From: CAUJIW01 sp963205175
GTDB lineage: Bacteria; Pseudomonadota; Alphaproteobacteria; Sphingomonadales; Sphingomonadaceae
Assembly (NCBI GenBank): GCA_041060555.1
Contig: JBEUDS010000005.1
Reading direction: 5' to 3' (one strand)
DNA: 64,000 nt
Position 1 is the first letter of the stretch. Each line of letters starts with the position of its first letter. This document shows positions 26,720 to 35,429 of the stretch, in pieces. The notes beneath the pieces were generated by a model. That model worked only from the letters and a program-made list of their open reading frames with translations, had not been told where the DNA came from and did no database searches. A program made the position numbers and the translations under genes.

Positions 26720-28531
26720 ATGACCTCTCCCCACAGTTCAAGTGTCCCGCCGGCGTTAGTGCAGGAGGCCCCGCATGTGCCGGTGGAATTCATGCCGGTC
26801 GACCTCGACGTCGAGCGGCGGGAGGATGGCACGCTGGTGCTGCGCAGCCGGCTGCCGCTGGGGGATTATGATCCCAACCTCGCGCGCGCCATCGCCCGGC
26901 GCGCCCGCGACAAGGGCGCGGCGACCGCGCTGGGCTGGCGTGGTGACGATGGCGGCTGGCGGACACTCTCCTACCGCGATTTCAAGGCGCAGGTCGATGC
27001 CGCCGCCACCTGGCTGCGCCAGCACCTGCCGCCGCGTAGCCCGGTGCTGATCGTCGCCGAAAATGGCCCGGCCGCGGCGCTGATGACCGTGGCGGCGTTC
27101 AGCGCCGGCATGATCGCCGCCCCTGTCGGTCCGAGCGTCGCGCTGGTCGGCCCGCCGTTCGAGCGGCTGCGCCATGTGCTCGCCAAGCAGCGGCCGGCGG
27201 CGGCGTTTCTCGACTCCCGGCCAGCGTTCGCGCCCGCCGCGGCGCTTCTGCGCGAGGCCGGCATCACCGTGATCGCCGAGCAGCCCGACCGGCTGGGCGG
27301 CGGCATGCCGCTCGACGCGCTGCGGGCACAGACACCGGACCCTGACATCGAGGCCTTCATCGACGGGCTCGATGTCGACGCGCCGGCGCAATATATGCTG
27401 ACCTCGGGCTCCACCGGTCTGCCCAAGGTGGTGCCGCACAGCCTGCGGATGCTGGCGGCGAATCTGGCCCAAGGCGTCGCCTCCATCGGTCGCGCCGCCG
27501 GCTGGGATCAGGACATGCTCGACTGGCTGCCCTGGCACCATGCGGCGGGCGCCAGTGTGCTGCGCGCCTGTCTGGTGCTCGGCGGCACGTTGTACATCGA
27601 CGCCGGCAAGCCGCTGCCGGGGCTGTTCGAGGCCTCGATCGCCAATCTGCGCGATCGCGCCGTCTGCTATTTCAACAACGTGCCGGCCGGCTTCGCGCTG
27701 CTCGCCGACGCGCTGGAGGCGGACGCCGCCCTGCGCGCCACTTTCTTCAGCAAGCTGCGCCTGATGCTCTACGGCGGCGCCGGCCTGCCGCAGCCCTTGT
27801 ATGACCGGCTGCAAGCACTCGCCGTCGCCACCACCGGCCGGCGTGTCCACATGACCACCGGCTACGGCATGACCGAGACGGTGTCCGGCTGCATGACCAT
27901 CCACTGGCCCGACACCCGCGTCGGCATCGGCCTGCCACCGCCGGCGCTGGCGGTGAAGCTGGTGCCCAACGGCGCGCGCTATGAGGTGCGGCTGAAAGGT
28001 CCGTCGGTGATGGCGGGCTATCTCGACGAGCCGGCGAAGAACCGCGCGGCGTTCGACGACGAGGGCTTCTACCGCACCGGCGATCTGGCGGTGTTCCACG
28101 ACCCGCAGCACCCGGCGCAGGGGCTCGCCTTTGCTGGCCGCATGGTCGAGGAGTTCAAGCTCGCCAACGGCACCTGGGTGCCGGGCGGCATGTTGCGCGA
28201 GGCGCTGCTCAAGGCGCTGGCCGGCACGGTGCGCGAGCTGGTGCTGGCGGACGACGGCCGGCCGGTGCTGGGGATGCTGGCCTGGGCCGCGCCCGGCGTG
28301 TCGCTCGACGCCGTGGCGCAGGCGCTCGCCCGGTTCAACGCCGGCCAGCACGGCGCGTCCACCCGCATCGCCCGGGTGACGCTGCTCGCCAGCCCGCCCG
28401 ATCCGGCCCGCCACGAGCTCTCCGACAAGGGCAGCATCAATCGCCGGGCGGTGCTCGACAATCGCGCCGACGTGGTCGAGGCGTTGTTCGCCACCCCGCC
28501 GGGGCCGGACGTGCGCGTGCTGCCGGCCTGA
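26720..28531 (+). CDS. Feruloyl-CoA synthase-like adenylate-forming enzyme
   Basis: A 603-residue acyl-CoA synthetase with the particular features of feruloyl-CoA synthase: YMLTSGSTGLPKVVPHS as P-loop, GYGMTET, EGFYRTGDLA, then the EEFKLANGTWV segment and the terminal SDKGSINRRAVL. It would adenylate a hydroxycinnamate-like or other aromatic or isoprenoid acid and load CoA. The start is the ATG at 26720; earlier codons look like intergenic DNA. It follows the thiolase-like gene by about 110 nt. No enoyl-CoA hydratase/lyase or vanillin dehydrogenase is nearby, so the classical ferulate route is not complete here. Confidence 0.85.
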   Translation: MTSPHSSSVPPALVQEAPHVPVEFMPVDLDVERREDGTLVLRSRLPLGDYDPNLARAIARRARDKGAATALGWRGDDGGWRTLSYRDFKAQVDAAATWLRQHLPPRSPVLIVAENGPAAALMTVAAFSAGMIAAPVGPSVALVGPPFERLRHVLAKQRPAAAFLDSRPAFAPAAALLREAGITVIAEQPDRLGGGMPLDALRAQTPDPDIEAFIDGLDVDAPAQYMLTSGSTGLPKVVPHSLRMLAANLAQGVASIGRAAGWDQDMLDWLPWHHAAGASVLRACLVLGGTLYIDAGKPLPGLFEASIANLRDRAVCYFNNVPAGFALLADALEADAALRATFFSKLRLMLYGGAGLPQPLYDRLQALAVATTGRRVHMTTGYGMTETVSGCMTIHWPDTRVGIGLPPPALAVKLVPNGARYEVRLKGPSVMAGYLDEPAKNRAAFDDEGFYRTGDLAVFHDPQHPAQGLAFAGRMVEEFKLANGTWVPGGMLREALLKALAGTVRELVLADDGRPVLGMLAWAAPGVSLDAVAQALARFNAGQHGASTRIARVTLLASPPDPARHELSDKGSINRRAVLDNRADVVEALFATPPGPDVRVLPA

Positions 28532-28561
28532 GACAACAAAACACAAGGGAAGGTTGCCATC

Positions 28562-29353
28562 ATGATCGTACCCGTGCTGCTGGTGAACGCGGCAGTCCTG
28601 GCGGGGTGTTTCCTGCTGCTGTGGCTGGTCTGCCTGTCGACGCGCGACGTGACGCCGGTCGACAGCTTCTGGGCCTGGGGCATGCTGGTGATGGCGCTGG
28701 CCACCTTCCTGCAGTTCGACGCGCATCATCCGCGGCAAATTCTGCTGCTGGCGCTGGTCGGCCTGTGGGCGGCGCGGCTGGGCAGCTACATGCTGTGGCG
28801 CTGGCGCCATCATGGGCCGGACCGGCGCTATCAGGCGCTGCTCGGCAAGGCCGAGCGGGACAGGGGCTGGCGCTTCGCCAAGGCCAGCGGCCTGCTGGTG
28901 TTCGCCACCCAGGCCCCGTTGCTGTTCATCGTCTGCCTGCCGGTGCAGCTGGGCCAACTCGACGCCGCGCCGGCCATCGGCACGCTGGGCTGGATCGGCG
29001 CGGCGATGGCGGTGGGCGGCACCCTGTTCGAGGCGATCGGGGACGGCCAGCTGGTGCGCTTCAAGCGCGACCCGGCCAATGCCGGCAAGGTGATGGATCG
29101 CGGCCTGTGGCGCTACACCCGCCACCCCAATTACTTCGGCGATGCGCTGACCTGGTGGGGCCTCTATCTGGTGGCCGCCGAGACGGCGACCGGCCGGTGG
29201 GCGATCGTCGGCCCGCTGCTGCTGACCTGGACGCTGATGAAATGGTCCGGCGCGCCGACGGTCGAGGGCAAGATGAAGAAAACCCGCCCCGAGTACGCCG
29301 ATTATATCCGCCGCACGTCGGGCTTCCTGCCGCTTCCGCCGCGCAAGGCGTGA
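28562..29353 (+). CDS. DUF1295 membrane protein (steroid 5-alpha-reductase-like fold)
   Basis: A 263-residue polytopic membrane protein of the DUF1295 family, related to the C-terminal domain of 3-oxo-5-alpha-steroid 4-dehydrogenases and isoprenylcysteine methyltransferases. About six hydrophobic segments are visible; the conserved C-terminal block LWRYTRHPNYFGDALTWWG is the diagnostic. AAGGGAAGG precedes the ATG. The family context (lipid double-bond reduction or methylation) suggests a hydrophobic substrate, but no activity can be assigned. Probably the last gene of the thiolase-CoA ligase operon. Confidence 0.85.
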   Translation: MIVPVLLVNAAVLAGCFLLLWLVCLSTRDVTPVDSFWAWGMLVMALATFLQFDAHHPRQILLLALVGLWAARLGSYMLWRWRHHGPDRRYQALLGKAERDRGWRFAKASGLLVFATQAPLLFIVCLPVQLGQLDAAPAIGTLGWIGAAMAVGGTLFEAIGDGQLVRFKRDPANAGKVMDRGLWRYTRHPNYFGDALTWWGLYLVAAETATGRWAIVGPLLLTWTLMKWSGAPTVEGKMKKTRPEYADYIRRTSGFLPLPPRKA

Positions 29354-29394
29354 CGGCCCGCTGAGGGCCTCACGCTTGGCGTCGCGTGAGCCGA

Positions 29395-30354
29395 TCAGAT
29401 CGCCGCGCGGGCCGCGAGTGCCGCGCTGGCGGTGCGGAATTCGTCTGCCAGCCGGTCGACAATGGTTGCCACCGGCTCCTGCGCGTCGACCGCGCCGACG
29501 CCCTGGCCCGCCGCCCACAGGTCTTTCCAGCGCATGGCGTCGCCGCCATAGTCGCGGGCGGCGGCGGTCTTGAGCTGGTCTGGGTCATAGCCGTTGGCGC
29601 GCAGCGACGGCAGCAGCCACGAGGCCGGCGTGCCGGTGATGGCGGCGCTGACCACCAGATCCTCCAGTCGCGCGTCGACCACCATCTGCTTGTAGGCGGG
29701 CACGGCGCGGCTTTCATCCGCCGCGAGGAAGCGCGTGCCCATGTACACGAGGTCGGCCCCGGCGGCGACCGCGCCGGCGATGCCGAAGCCGTCGGCGATG
29801 CCGCCGCTGAGGCAGATCAGGCCATCGAACTCGCGGCGCAACGCGCTGACGAAGGCGAACGGCGACAGGAAGCCGGTATGGCCGCCGGCACCGGCCGACA
29901 CGCACACCAGCCCGTCGGCGCCGGCGGCCGCCGCCTTGCGCGCCAGCTCGACGGAAATCACGTCGGCCAGCACGATGCCGCCATAGGCGTGCACCACCTC
30001 GACCGCGGCGCGCGGGCTGCCGAGCGCGGTGATCACCACCGGCGGCCGGTAACGGGCGATCAGCGCCAGGTCGTCGGCCAGGCGCGGGTTGGTCGAATGG
30101 GTGACGAGGTTCGCCGCCCACAGGCCGGGCGCGCCGGCGCAGGCCTCGGTGATGGTCGCCATCCACCGCTCAAGGTCGGCGGTGGTGCGGCAATTGGGGG
30201 TGGGGAAGGCGCCAACGATACCGGCGCGCGCCGCCGCGATCACCAGCTCCGGGCCGGAGACCAGGAACATCGGTGCGGCCACCACCGGCAGCCGCAGGCG
30301 GGCCAGATGTTCACGGATACTGGTCAGGCCAGAGGGTGCGGTGTTTTGGCTCAT
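29395..30354 (-). CDS. Nitronate monooxygenase-like FMN protein
   Basis: A 319-residue TIM-barrel flavoprotein of the nitronate monooxygenase/2-nitropropane dioxygenase superfamily. Conserved segments: LPVVAAPMFLVSGPELV at the N-terminus, SAGAGGHTG, CLSGGIADGFGIAGA and DLVYMGTRFLAADES (FMN phosphate binding). In catabolic clusters such proteins may act as enoyl reductases or alkylnitronate oxidases; the true reaction here is unknown. It starts 4 nt inside the end of the upstream thiolase gene (ATGA overlap), so the two are translationally coupled. Confidence 0.87.
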   Translation of the reverse strand: MSQNTAPSGLTSIREHLARLRLPVVAAPMFLVSGPELVIAAARAGIVGAFPTPNCRTTADLERWMATITEACAGAPGLWAANLVTHSTNPRLADDLALIARYRPPVVITALGSPRAAVEVVHAYGGIVLADVISVELARKAAAAGADGLVCVSAGAGGHTGFLSPFAFVSALRREFDGLICLSGGIADGFGIAGAVAAGADLVYMGTRFLAADESRAVPAYKQMVVDARLEDLVVSAAITGTPASWLLPSLRANGYDPDQLKTAAARDYGGDAMRWKDLWAAGQGVGAVDAQEPVATIVDRLADEFRTASAALAARAAI

Positions 30355-31502
30355 TGCAGATACTCCACGATCATCGCCGTACCGACGCCCTGGGCGCCGG
30401 TGGCCACCACCAAGCCGTAGCGGCCGCCGCAGGCGGCCAGCGCGTCGATCAGGCTGGACAGCAGAATGGCGCCGGTCGCGCCCATCGGGTGGCCCTTGGC
30501 GAGGTGGCCGCCACCGACGTTGACCCTCGCCGGGTCTGGCGCGCGGTCGCGCAGAAATTTGGCGATGACGACGGCGAAGGCTTCCATGAACTCGATGCGG
30601 TCCATCGCGGCGAGCGGCAGGCCGGCACGGGCCAGCACCTGGTCCATCGCCGCGAACCCTGCGGTGAGCGAGGCGCGCGGGTCGCCGCCGGCCTCGGCGA
30701 CGGCGACGATGCGGGCAATGGCGCCGTCGCGCGGGCCCAGCAACGCCAGACCGGCGCCATCGGCCATCGGCGGCGCGTGGGCGACGGTGTGACGAAAATC
30801 GAGGGCCGCGCCCTCCAGCGCCTCGGCATAAGGTTCGGCCAGCGCGGCAAAGGCGGGTTCGAGTGCCGCCAGTCGCGCGGCATCGAGCGGCGGGCGCACG
30901 GTTTCCTCCCGCGTCAGGCCGTTGACGGCGATGCGCGAGGCCAGCAGCGCCGGCTGGCTCTCGGCGGCGGCGGCGCGCTGCTGGGAGGCGAGCGCGCAGG
31001 CGTCGAGTTCCGCCCGGCTGATGCCCTCGGTTGTCGCCAGCAGGTCGGCGGCGAGCGCGACCTGAATGTAGCGCTGGCGCGGCGGCAGGTCGGTGGCGGT
31101 GTAATAGTCCGCCTTGTCGGCCATGAACGGCACCCGGCTCATCATCTCGACACCGCCCGCCAGCACCCACCGGGCCTGACCGGCGACAATGGCGGCGGCC
31201 CCGGCGCCGATGGCGGACAGCCCGGAGGCGCAGAAATTGTTGAGCGTCTGGGTGGCCACGTTATCCGGCAGGCCGGCGTGGAACTTGCTCACCATCGCCA
31301 GATGGCCGCCCTGGGCGCCAACCTGGCCGACGCAGCCCAGTACCAGCCGTTCCGCCCGGCCGCGCGGGTCGTGGCCGCGACCGGCAAGCGCCTCGACCAG
31401 TGCCGCCACCAGGCCAGGCGGGGTCAGGCCGGCCAGCGCGCCGTCGGGGCGGGCCTTGCCGCGTGGCGTGCGCAAGGCGGCGTGAATGTAGGCTTCGGTC
31501 AT
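30351..31502 (-). CDS. Acetyl-CoA acyltransferase (thiolase), second Cys missing
   Basis: A 383-residue FadA-type thiolase. The nucleophile is intact in TLNNFCASGLSA (Cys91) and the GHPMGATG loop carries the His. The usual C-terminal CxGGGQG motif reads VATGAQGVG, so the second catalytic cysteine appears to be Val, and NEAFA is MEAFA. It may favour thiolysis of a particular substrate or be impaired. The ATG at 31502 follows GGGGGA by about 10 nt; a TTG six codons upstream is less likely. Island motif copy 7 lies 120 nt upstream. Confidence 0.9.
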   Translation of the reverse strand: MTEAYIHAALRTPRGKARPDGALAGLTPPGLVAALVEALAGRGHDPRGRAERLVLGCVGQVGAQGGHLAMVSKFHAGLPDNVATQTLNNFCASGLSAIGAGAAAIVAGQARWVLAGGVEMMSRVPFMADKADYYTATDLPPRQRYIQVALAADLLATTEGISRAELDACALASQQRAAAAESQPALLASRIAVNGLTREETVRPPLDAARLAALEPAFAALAEPYAEALEGAALDFRHTVAHAPPMADGAGLALLGPRDGAIARIVAVAEAGGDPRASLTAGFAAMDQVLARAGLPLAAMDRIEFMEAFAVVIAKFLRDRAPDPARVNVGGGHLAKGHPMGATGAILLSSLIDALAACGGRYGLVVATGAQGVGTAMIVEYLQ

Positions 31503-31892
31503 GCGGCGTTTGTCCCCCAATGCGCGGGTGCCAGCGGCGGCGCCCGTCTTGTCCGTTGCGTGCCCTTGTCGGCGATGGCGGCGCGGGCGGATTGGCGAGT
31601 CCCCCGGGACGATCCTTTGTTGGTATTTCTATGCAAGTAATAAATCAAGGGCGCAGGCAGCCGGCTGCGCGATCCGTCACGGGCCGGCTCGACAAGCCGG
31701 CTTGGTTCAGCGTCGCGGAGGCCTTATGCTGAAACCCGGTCGGGCGAGCGCCGTCCGACGGGGGGATGATGGCAGGCATGGTGACGTCACGGGATATCAG
31801 GCGCGCGCCGGCGAGGCAGGCCGCTTGTCGGGCGGTGCCTTGCACAGCCGACTCGCCCAAACAGTGCCGCAATCTGGGGTTAGCCGGGCGCC
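31503..31892. other. 390-nt divergent region, thiolase / HxlR regulator
   Basis: No supported gene. It holds island motif copy 7 (31622-31638, minus strand) pointing to the thiolase and a hairpin GCCGGCT-cgaca-AGCCGGC (31683-31701). Short plus-strand open frames here have no ribosome-binding site and no recognisable product. Confidence 0.5.
31622..31638 (-). promoter_or_regulatory. Island motif copy 7
   Basis: Minus strand ACTTGCATAGAAATACC, a full match to the consensus, oriented towards the thiolase-flavoprotein operon. Confidence 0.65.
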
Positions 31893-32849
31893 ATGCAGCT
31901 TGACCACATGATCCGTACCTGCTCGATCTGGCGTGCGCTCGAAGTCGTGGGCGATACGCCGACCCTGCTGATTCTCGAAGCCTGCTGGCTGGGTACCCGT
32001 CACTTTTCCGCCTTGCAGGAGCGTACCGGCCTGCTCAAGGCGCTGCTGAGCGACCGGCTGAAGCAGCTGACCCAGGCCGGCCTGCTGGAAACCCGGCAAT
32101 ACAACGCCCGGCCGCCCCGCTACGAATACCTGCTCACCGCCAAGGGTCGCGATCTTTACTGGACCTCGCTGATGCTGCTGCGCTGGGAACAGCGCTGGGG
32201 CTCGCACGAGGGCAAGATCCGTATCGAGCTGACCCACAAGACGTGCGGCCATGTGTTCGAACCGACGCCGGCGTGCGGCAGCTGCGGCGAGACCATCGAC
32301 GCCACCCAGGTGGACTGGACCGCCGGCCCCGGTGTCGGCCTGATGCGCCCGGTCTACAGCCGCCGGCGGCAGCAGCGTGCCAGTGCCGGCGATGCCACCT
32401 CGCTGATGGAGGACGCCGCCCAGTTGATGGGCGATCGCTGGGCCAGCCTGATCATGCGCTCGGTGTTCACCGGTCTCAATCGCTTCGAGGAAATCCGCCA
32501 GGATACGGCGATCGCCACCAATATCCTGTCCGACCGGCTGAACTGGCTGATCGGCTTTGGCGTGCTGCGCGCCCGCCAGTACGCCACCAACCCGCCGCGC
32601 GACGAATATCGGCTGACCCGCAAGGGCGTCGACTATTACCCGGTGCTGCTGATGCTGATGCGCTGGGGTGACAAATATTACTGCGCGCCGGAAGGCCCGC
32701 CGCTGCGGCTCACCCACAAGCACTGCGGCAAGCCGCTCGACCCGCAGGTGGTGTGCAGCCATTGCCGGCAGCCGATCCGGGCGGATGACGTCACGGCGGT
32801 GGTGCATGAAGCCCGGTCGCATGACGCGGCGACGACAGCGACGGTCTGA
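31893..32849 (+). CDS. Transcriptional regulator with two fused HxlR domains
   Basis: A 318-residue regulator in which two HxlR winged-helix domains are joined: domain 1 about 8-105 (ILEACWLGTRHFSALQERTG, then LSDRLKQLTQAGLL), domain 2 about 170-262 (IMRSVFTGLNRFEEIRQDT, then LSDRLNWLIGFGVL). Each is followed by the same H-x2-C-x9-C-x2-C pattern (H115, C118, C128, C131; H275, C278, C288, C291), suggesting two metal-binding knuckles. Ordinary HxlR proteins are about 110 residues and act as dimers, so this is a covalent pseudo-dimer. Its place in the island makes it the prime candidate regulator of the shared motif. Confidence 0.9.
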   Translation: MQLDHMIRTCSIWRALEVVGDTPTLLILEACWLGTRHFSALQERTGLLKALLSDRLKQLTQAGLLETRQYNARPPRYEYLLTAKGRDLYWTSLMLLRWEQRWGSHEGKIRIELTHKTCGHVFEPTPACGSCGETIDATQVDWTAGPGVGLMRPVYSRRRQQRASAGDATSLMEDAAQLMGDRWASLIMRSVFTGLNRFEEIRQDTAIATNILSDRLNWLIGFGVLRARQYATNPPRDEYRLTRKGVDYYPVLLMLMRWGDKYYCAPEGPPLRLTHKHCGKPLDPQVVCSHCRQPIRADDVTAVVHEARSHDAATTATV

Positions 32850-32892
32850 CCGCCTGAACTCGGTCAGTCGCTCCGGCGGGGATCGGTAAACC

Positions 32893-32909
32893 ACTTTCAT
32901 TATCATACT
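32893..32909 (+). promoter_or_regulatory. Island motif copy 8 (degenerate)
   Basis: ACTTTCATTATCATACT, 43 nt before the SDR start. It has three or four differences from the consensus but the same layout. Confidence 0.4.
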
Positions 32910-32952
32910 CTGTATGCTAGCCCGACCTGCACAATAACAGGGGAGGCTGGAC

Positions 32953-33702
32953 ATGAAGATCGCAGGGTGCACGGCACTGGTGACCGGCGGCAATCGCGGT
33001 ATCGGCGAGGGGTTCGTCGAGGAACTGCTGGAGCAGGGGGCGGCCCGGGTCTATGTCGCGGCCCGCACGCTTGCCGATGCCCAAGGTGTGGCGGCACGCG
33101 CGCCTGACCGGCTGGTCGCGGTGCAGCTCGACGTCACGCGCCCCGAGGACGTGCAGGCGGCCGCCGCGCGCTGCCCCGACGTCAACCTGCTGATCAACAA
33201 CGCCGGCGCCTTCAACCGGCAGACCCTGCTGGGAGCGGCCGACATGAGCGCCCTGCGCCAGGAGATCGAGACCAATTATATCGGCCTGGTCGCCATGTGC
33301 CGGGCGTTCGCACCCATCCTCAAGGCCAACGGCGGTGGCGCCATCCTCAACGTGCTGTCGGCCGGCGGCATCGTCGCGGTGCCGGAGATGGGCGGCTACA
33401 GCCCCTCGAAATTCGCCGCCCGCGCCGCCAGCGACTGTCTGCGCGCCGAACTGGCGCCGCAGGGCACCCATGTCGCGGCGCTGATCGTCGGCTCGGTGGA
33501 TACCCGCATGGCGAGCCACGTGACGGGGGTGGAGAAAAGCACGCCGCGCGCGGTCGCCCGTGCCGGCCTGCTGGCGGCCAAACATAACATCGACGAGCAC
33601 GACACCGACCCGCACGCGATTTCAGTGCGCGCCTTTCTGGCCCGCGATCCGCATACGCTGAAACGGTCCCTCGCGGCGGGGGTCGCCGCAACCAAACCAT
33701 GA
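32953..33702 (+). CDS. Short-chain dehydrogenase/reductase
   Basis: A 249-residue classical SDR using NAD(P)H for alcohol-ketone conversion. The cofactor motif is VTGGNRGIGEG, followed by NLLINNAGAF, catalytic Ser in LNVLSAGG and the active-site pair in YSPSKFA. GGGGAGG precedes the ATG. The last codons and the stop form the first copy of a 30-bp tandem repeat. Likely followed in the same transcript by the DapB-like dehydrogenase. Confidence 0.92.
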   Translation: MKIAGCTALVTGGNRGIGEGFVEELLEQGAARVYVAARTLADAQGVAARAPDRLVAVQLDVTRPEDVQAAAARCPDVNLLINNAGAFNRQTLLGAADMSALRQEIETNYIGLVAMCRAFAPILKANGGGAILNVLSAGGIVAVPEMGGYSPSKFAARAASDCLRAELAPQGTHVAALIVGSVDTRMASHVTGVEKSTPRAVARAGLLAAKHNIDEHDTDPHAISVRAFLARDPHTLKRSLAAGVAATKP

Positions 33703-33770
33703 CCGGCGGGCGTCGCCGCAACCAAACCATGATCGGCGGGCGTCGCCGCAACCAAACCATGACCGGCATT
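33681..33770. repeat. 30-bp tandem repeat, 3 copies, containing SDR stop
   Basis: Units start at 33681, 33711 and 33741. The core is (G/C)GTCGCCGCAACCAAACCAT followed by GA(C/T)CGGC. The SDR stop (33700-33702) is in copy 1; because 30 is a multiple of three the stop recurs in frame in copies 2 and 3. Confidence 0.9.
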
Positions 33771-33799
33771 TTTCGTCGCCAGCAGGGGAAAGCAAGACC

Positions 33800-34924
33800 A
33801 TGACCTACCGCGTGATTCAATGGGCCACCGGCGCCATGGGCCGCTCCTGCCTGCAGGCGGTGATCGACCATCCGGCGATGGAGCTGGTCGGCCTGTATGT
33901 CTATGGCGAGAAAAAGGAAGGCCGTGACGCCGGCGACATTGCCCGCCGGGCGCCCACCGGCGTCATCGCCACCCGCGATGTCGAGGCGATTCTGGCGCTG
34001 GAGGCGGACGTGGTGATCCACTGTGCCCGTATCGCGCCGCCCTATGGCTCGCATGATGCCGATATTCTCAGGCTGCTGGCCAGCGGCAAGAACGTCATCA
34101 GCATCAACGGCTATTCCGACCCCGCCTACTGGCAGGGCACGCGCGCCGAGGCGCTGGCGGCCGCCTGCGCCACTGGCGGCACCACCCTGATGGCCGCCGG
34201 GCTCAACCCCGGCTTCGCCGCCGAACAACTCGCCGTGGTGGCCTCCGGCCTGTGTTCCGCCTTGGAGCATGTGGAGGTGGTGGAGAGCGTCGACTGTCGC
34301 GCCGTGCGCCAGCCCGACTATGTGTTCAAGGTGCTGGGCTTCGGCGCCGACCCGGCGCGGGTGGACGCCAACGATCCGGCGTGGGGTCCGGCCTCGTCGC
34401 TCAACGGCATGTACACCGAGGTGCTGTCGGCCATGGCGCGTCACCTCAACCTGACGCTGGAGCGCGTCGACACCGATCACCGGGTGTTCGCCGCCACCGA
34501 CGATCTGGTCATCGGCGCCGGCACCATCGCCCGGGGTACGGTCAGTCACATCAACTGGCGCTGGCATGGCGTGGTGGCGGGCCAGCCCCGGCTCACCATG
34601 TCGATCCACTGGTACATGGAGCACGCGCATCTGGGCGGCGCGGAACCCTCGCTGTGGCAGGTGAAGATCACCGGCCAGCCGGACGTGGCGATCCGCGTCG
34701 ATCTGGTCAGGAACGCCGCCGACACCGCCACCACCTCCGCCGAGCAGCTGGCGGTGGCGGCGATGGTGGTGAACAGCATTCCCGTGGTCTGTGCCGCCCC
34801 GCCGGGGCTGCACACGCGGCCGCTGGCGACGCCGTTCCGGGGCGTTCTGGTGCCGCCGGGCCGCGCGGCTGTCGGCGTGCCAGTCAGTCCAGCGTCCGTC
34901 AGCCCAGCGCCGGGCGGTCGATGA
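33800..34924 (+). CDS. DapB-like NAD(P)-dependent dehydrogenase
   Basis: A 374-residue protein of the dihydrodipicolinate-reductase-like group that includes 2,4-diaminopentanoate dehydrogenase. The Rossmann start RVIQWATGAMGRSCL is followed by VVIHCARIAPP and a conserved ISINGYSDPAY. Members of this group occur in sphingomonad and actinobacterial clusters for aromatic or steroid breakdown with unclear substrates. The final 13 residues (VSPASVSPAPGGR) are encoded by a 15-bp duplication and overlap the convergent NTF2-like gene by 26 nt, so the true C-terminus may have been extended recently. Confidence 0.85.
   Translation: MTYRVIQWATGAMGRSCLQAVIDHPAMELVGLYVYGEKKEGRDAGDIARRAPTGVIATRDVEAILALEADVVIHCARIAPPYGSHDADILRLLASGKNVISINGYSDPAYWQGTRAEALAAACATGGTTLMAAGLNPGFAAEQLAVVASGLCSALEHVEVVESVDCRAVRQPDYVFKVLGFGADPARVDANDPAWGPASSLNGMYTEVLSAMARHLNLTLERVDTDHRVFAATDDLVIGAGTIARGTVSHINWRWHGVVAGQPRLTMSIHWYMEHAHLGGAEPSLWQVKITGQPDVAIRVDLVRNAADTATTSAEQLAVAAMVVNSIPVVCAAPPGLHTRPLATPFRGVLVPPGRAAVGVPVSPASVSPAPGGR
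34883..34912. repeat. 15-bp tandem duplication containing stop of NTF2-like gene
   Basis: GTCAGTCCAGCGTCC (34883) and GTCAGCCCAGCGCCG (34898). The minus-strand gene at 34899 ends with the TGA in the second copy; the first copy repeats it downstream, in frame. Confidence 0.75.
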
Positions 34925-35429
34925 GCTGGCGCACGGCAGCGGGGATGGGGCCGCCGGCCTTCATCGCCGCCGCCAGCCGGCCGTCGTAATATTCCCGCCA
35001 GCGGCGGATGCGCGCGGCACGGAACTCCAGCACGCCGGCATAGGGCAGGGCGATGTGCTGGCCGGAGACGAGGTGAAACTCGTCGACGCCTTCCATGAAC
35101 AGCCGGTCACCGGCTTCCGCCACGTCGAACAGCCGCCAGTGGTTCGACCGGATGACCCTGGCCATGCCCTGCAAGGCTTCGCGCATGGCGGGCTTGCCCT
35201 CGATGGCCGGCGCATAGCCGCCGCTGTTCTGCCAGACGATGTCGTCGGTGACGAGCGCCAGCACGCCTTCGACATCGAGGCGGTGCCAGGCGCTGATCAG
35301 CGCCTGCAACACCGGCAACAGACGCGGGGCCGGTGTGGCCGCATGAACGGGCGTGGGGACGGCGGTTGTCGTGACCGCCAGGGCGCTGGCCAGCACGGCG
35401 CGGCGATGGAGGATCGGCGCGGATGTCAC
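34899..35429 (-). CDS. Exported NTF2/SnoaL-like protein A
   Basis: A 176-residue NTF2-fold protein with an N-terminal HRRAVLASALAV signal (possibly Tat-type) cleaved near PVHAATP. The fold is LEH-like: FMEGVDEF and RWREYYD keep the two Asp positions, but the LEH Arg is replaced by Gly. Third gene of a three-gene unit in which every start overlaps the previous stop by 4 nt (ATGA at 35426-35429). Function unknown; epoxide hydrolysis, isomerisation or ligand binding are all possible for the fold. Confidence 0.8.
   Translation of the reverse strand: MTSAPILHRRAVLASALAVTTTAVPTPVHAATPAPRLLPVLQALISAWHRLDVEGVLALVTDDIVWQNSGGYAPAIEGKPAMREALQGMARVIRSNHWRLFDVAEAGDRLFMEGVDEFHLVSGQHIALPYAGVLEFRAARIRRWREYYDGRLAAAMKAGGPIPAAVRQLIDRPALG

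Noticed and set aside
26756..29518. 920-codon minus-strand frame
   Set aside because: It is antisense to the CoA synthase and DUF1295 genes; rich in Gln/Arg/Gly/His as expected of a shadow frame in GC-rich DNA, with no family motif.
33681..33770. Regular 30-bp repeats that could be a CRISPR array
   Set aside because: The copies are directly adjacent with no spacers and no cas genes nearby.
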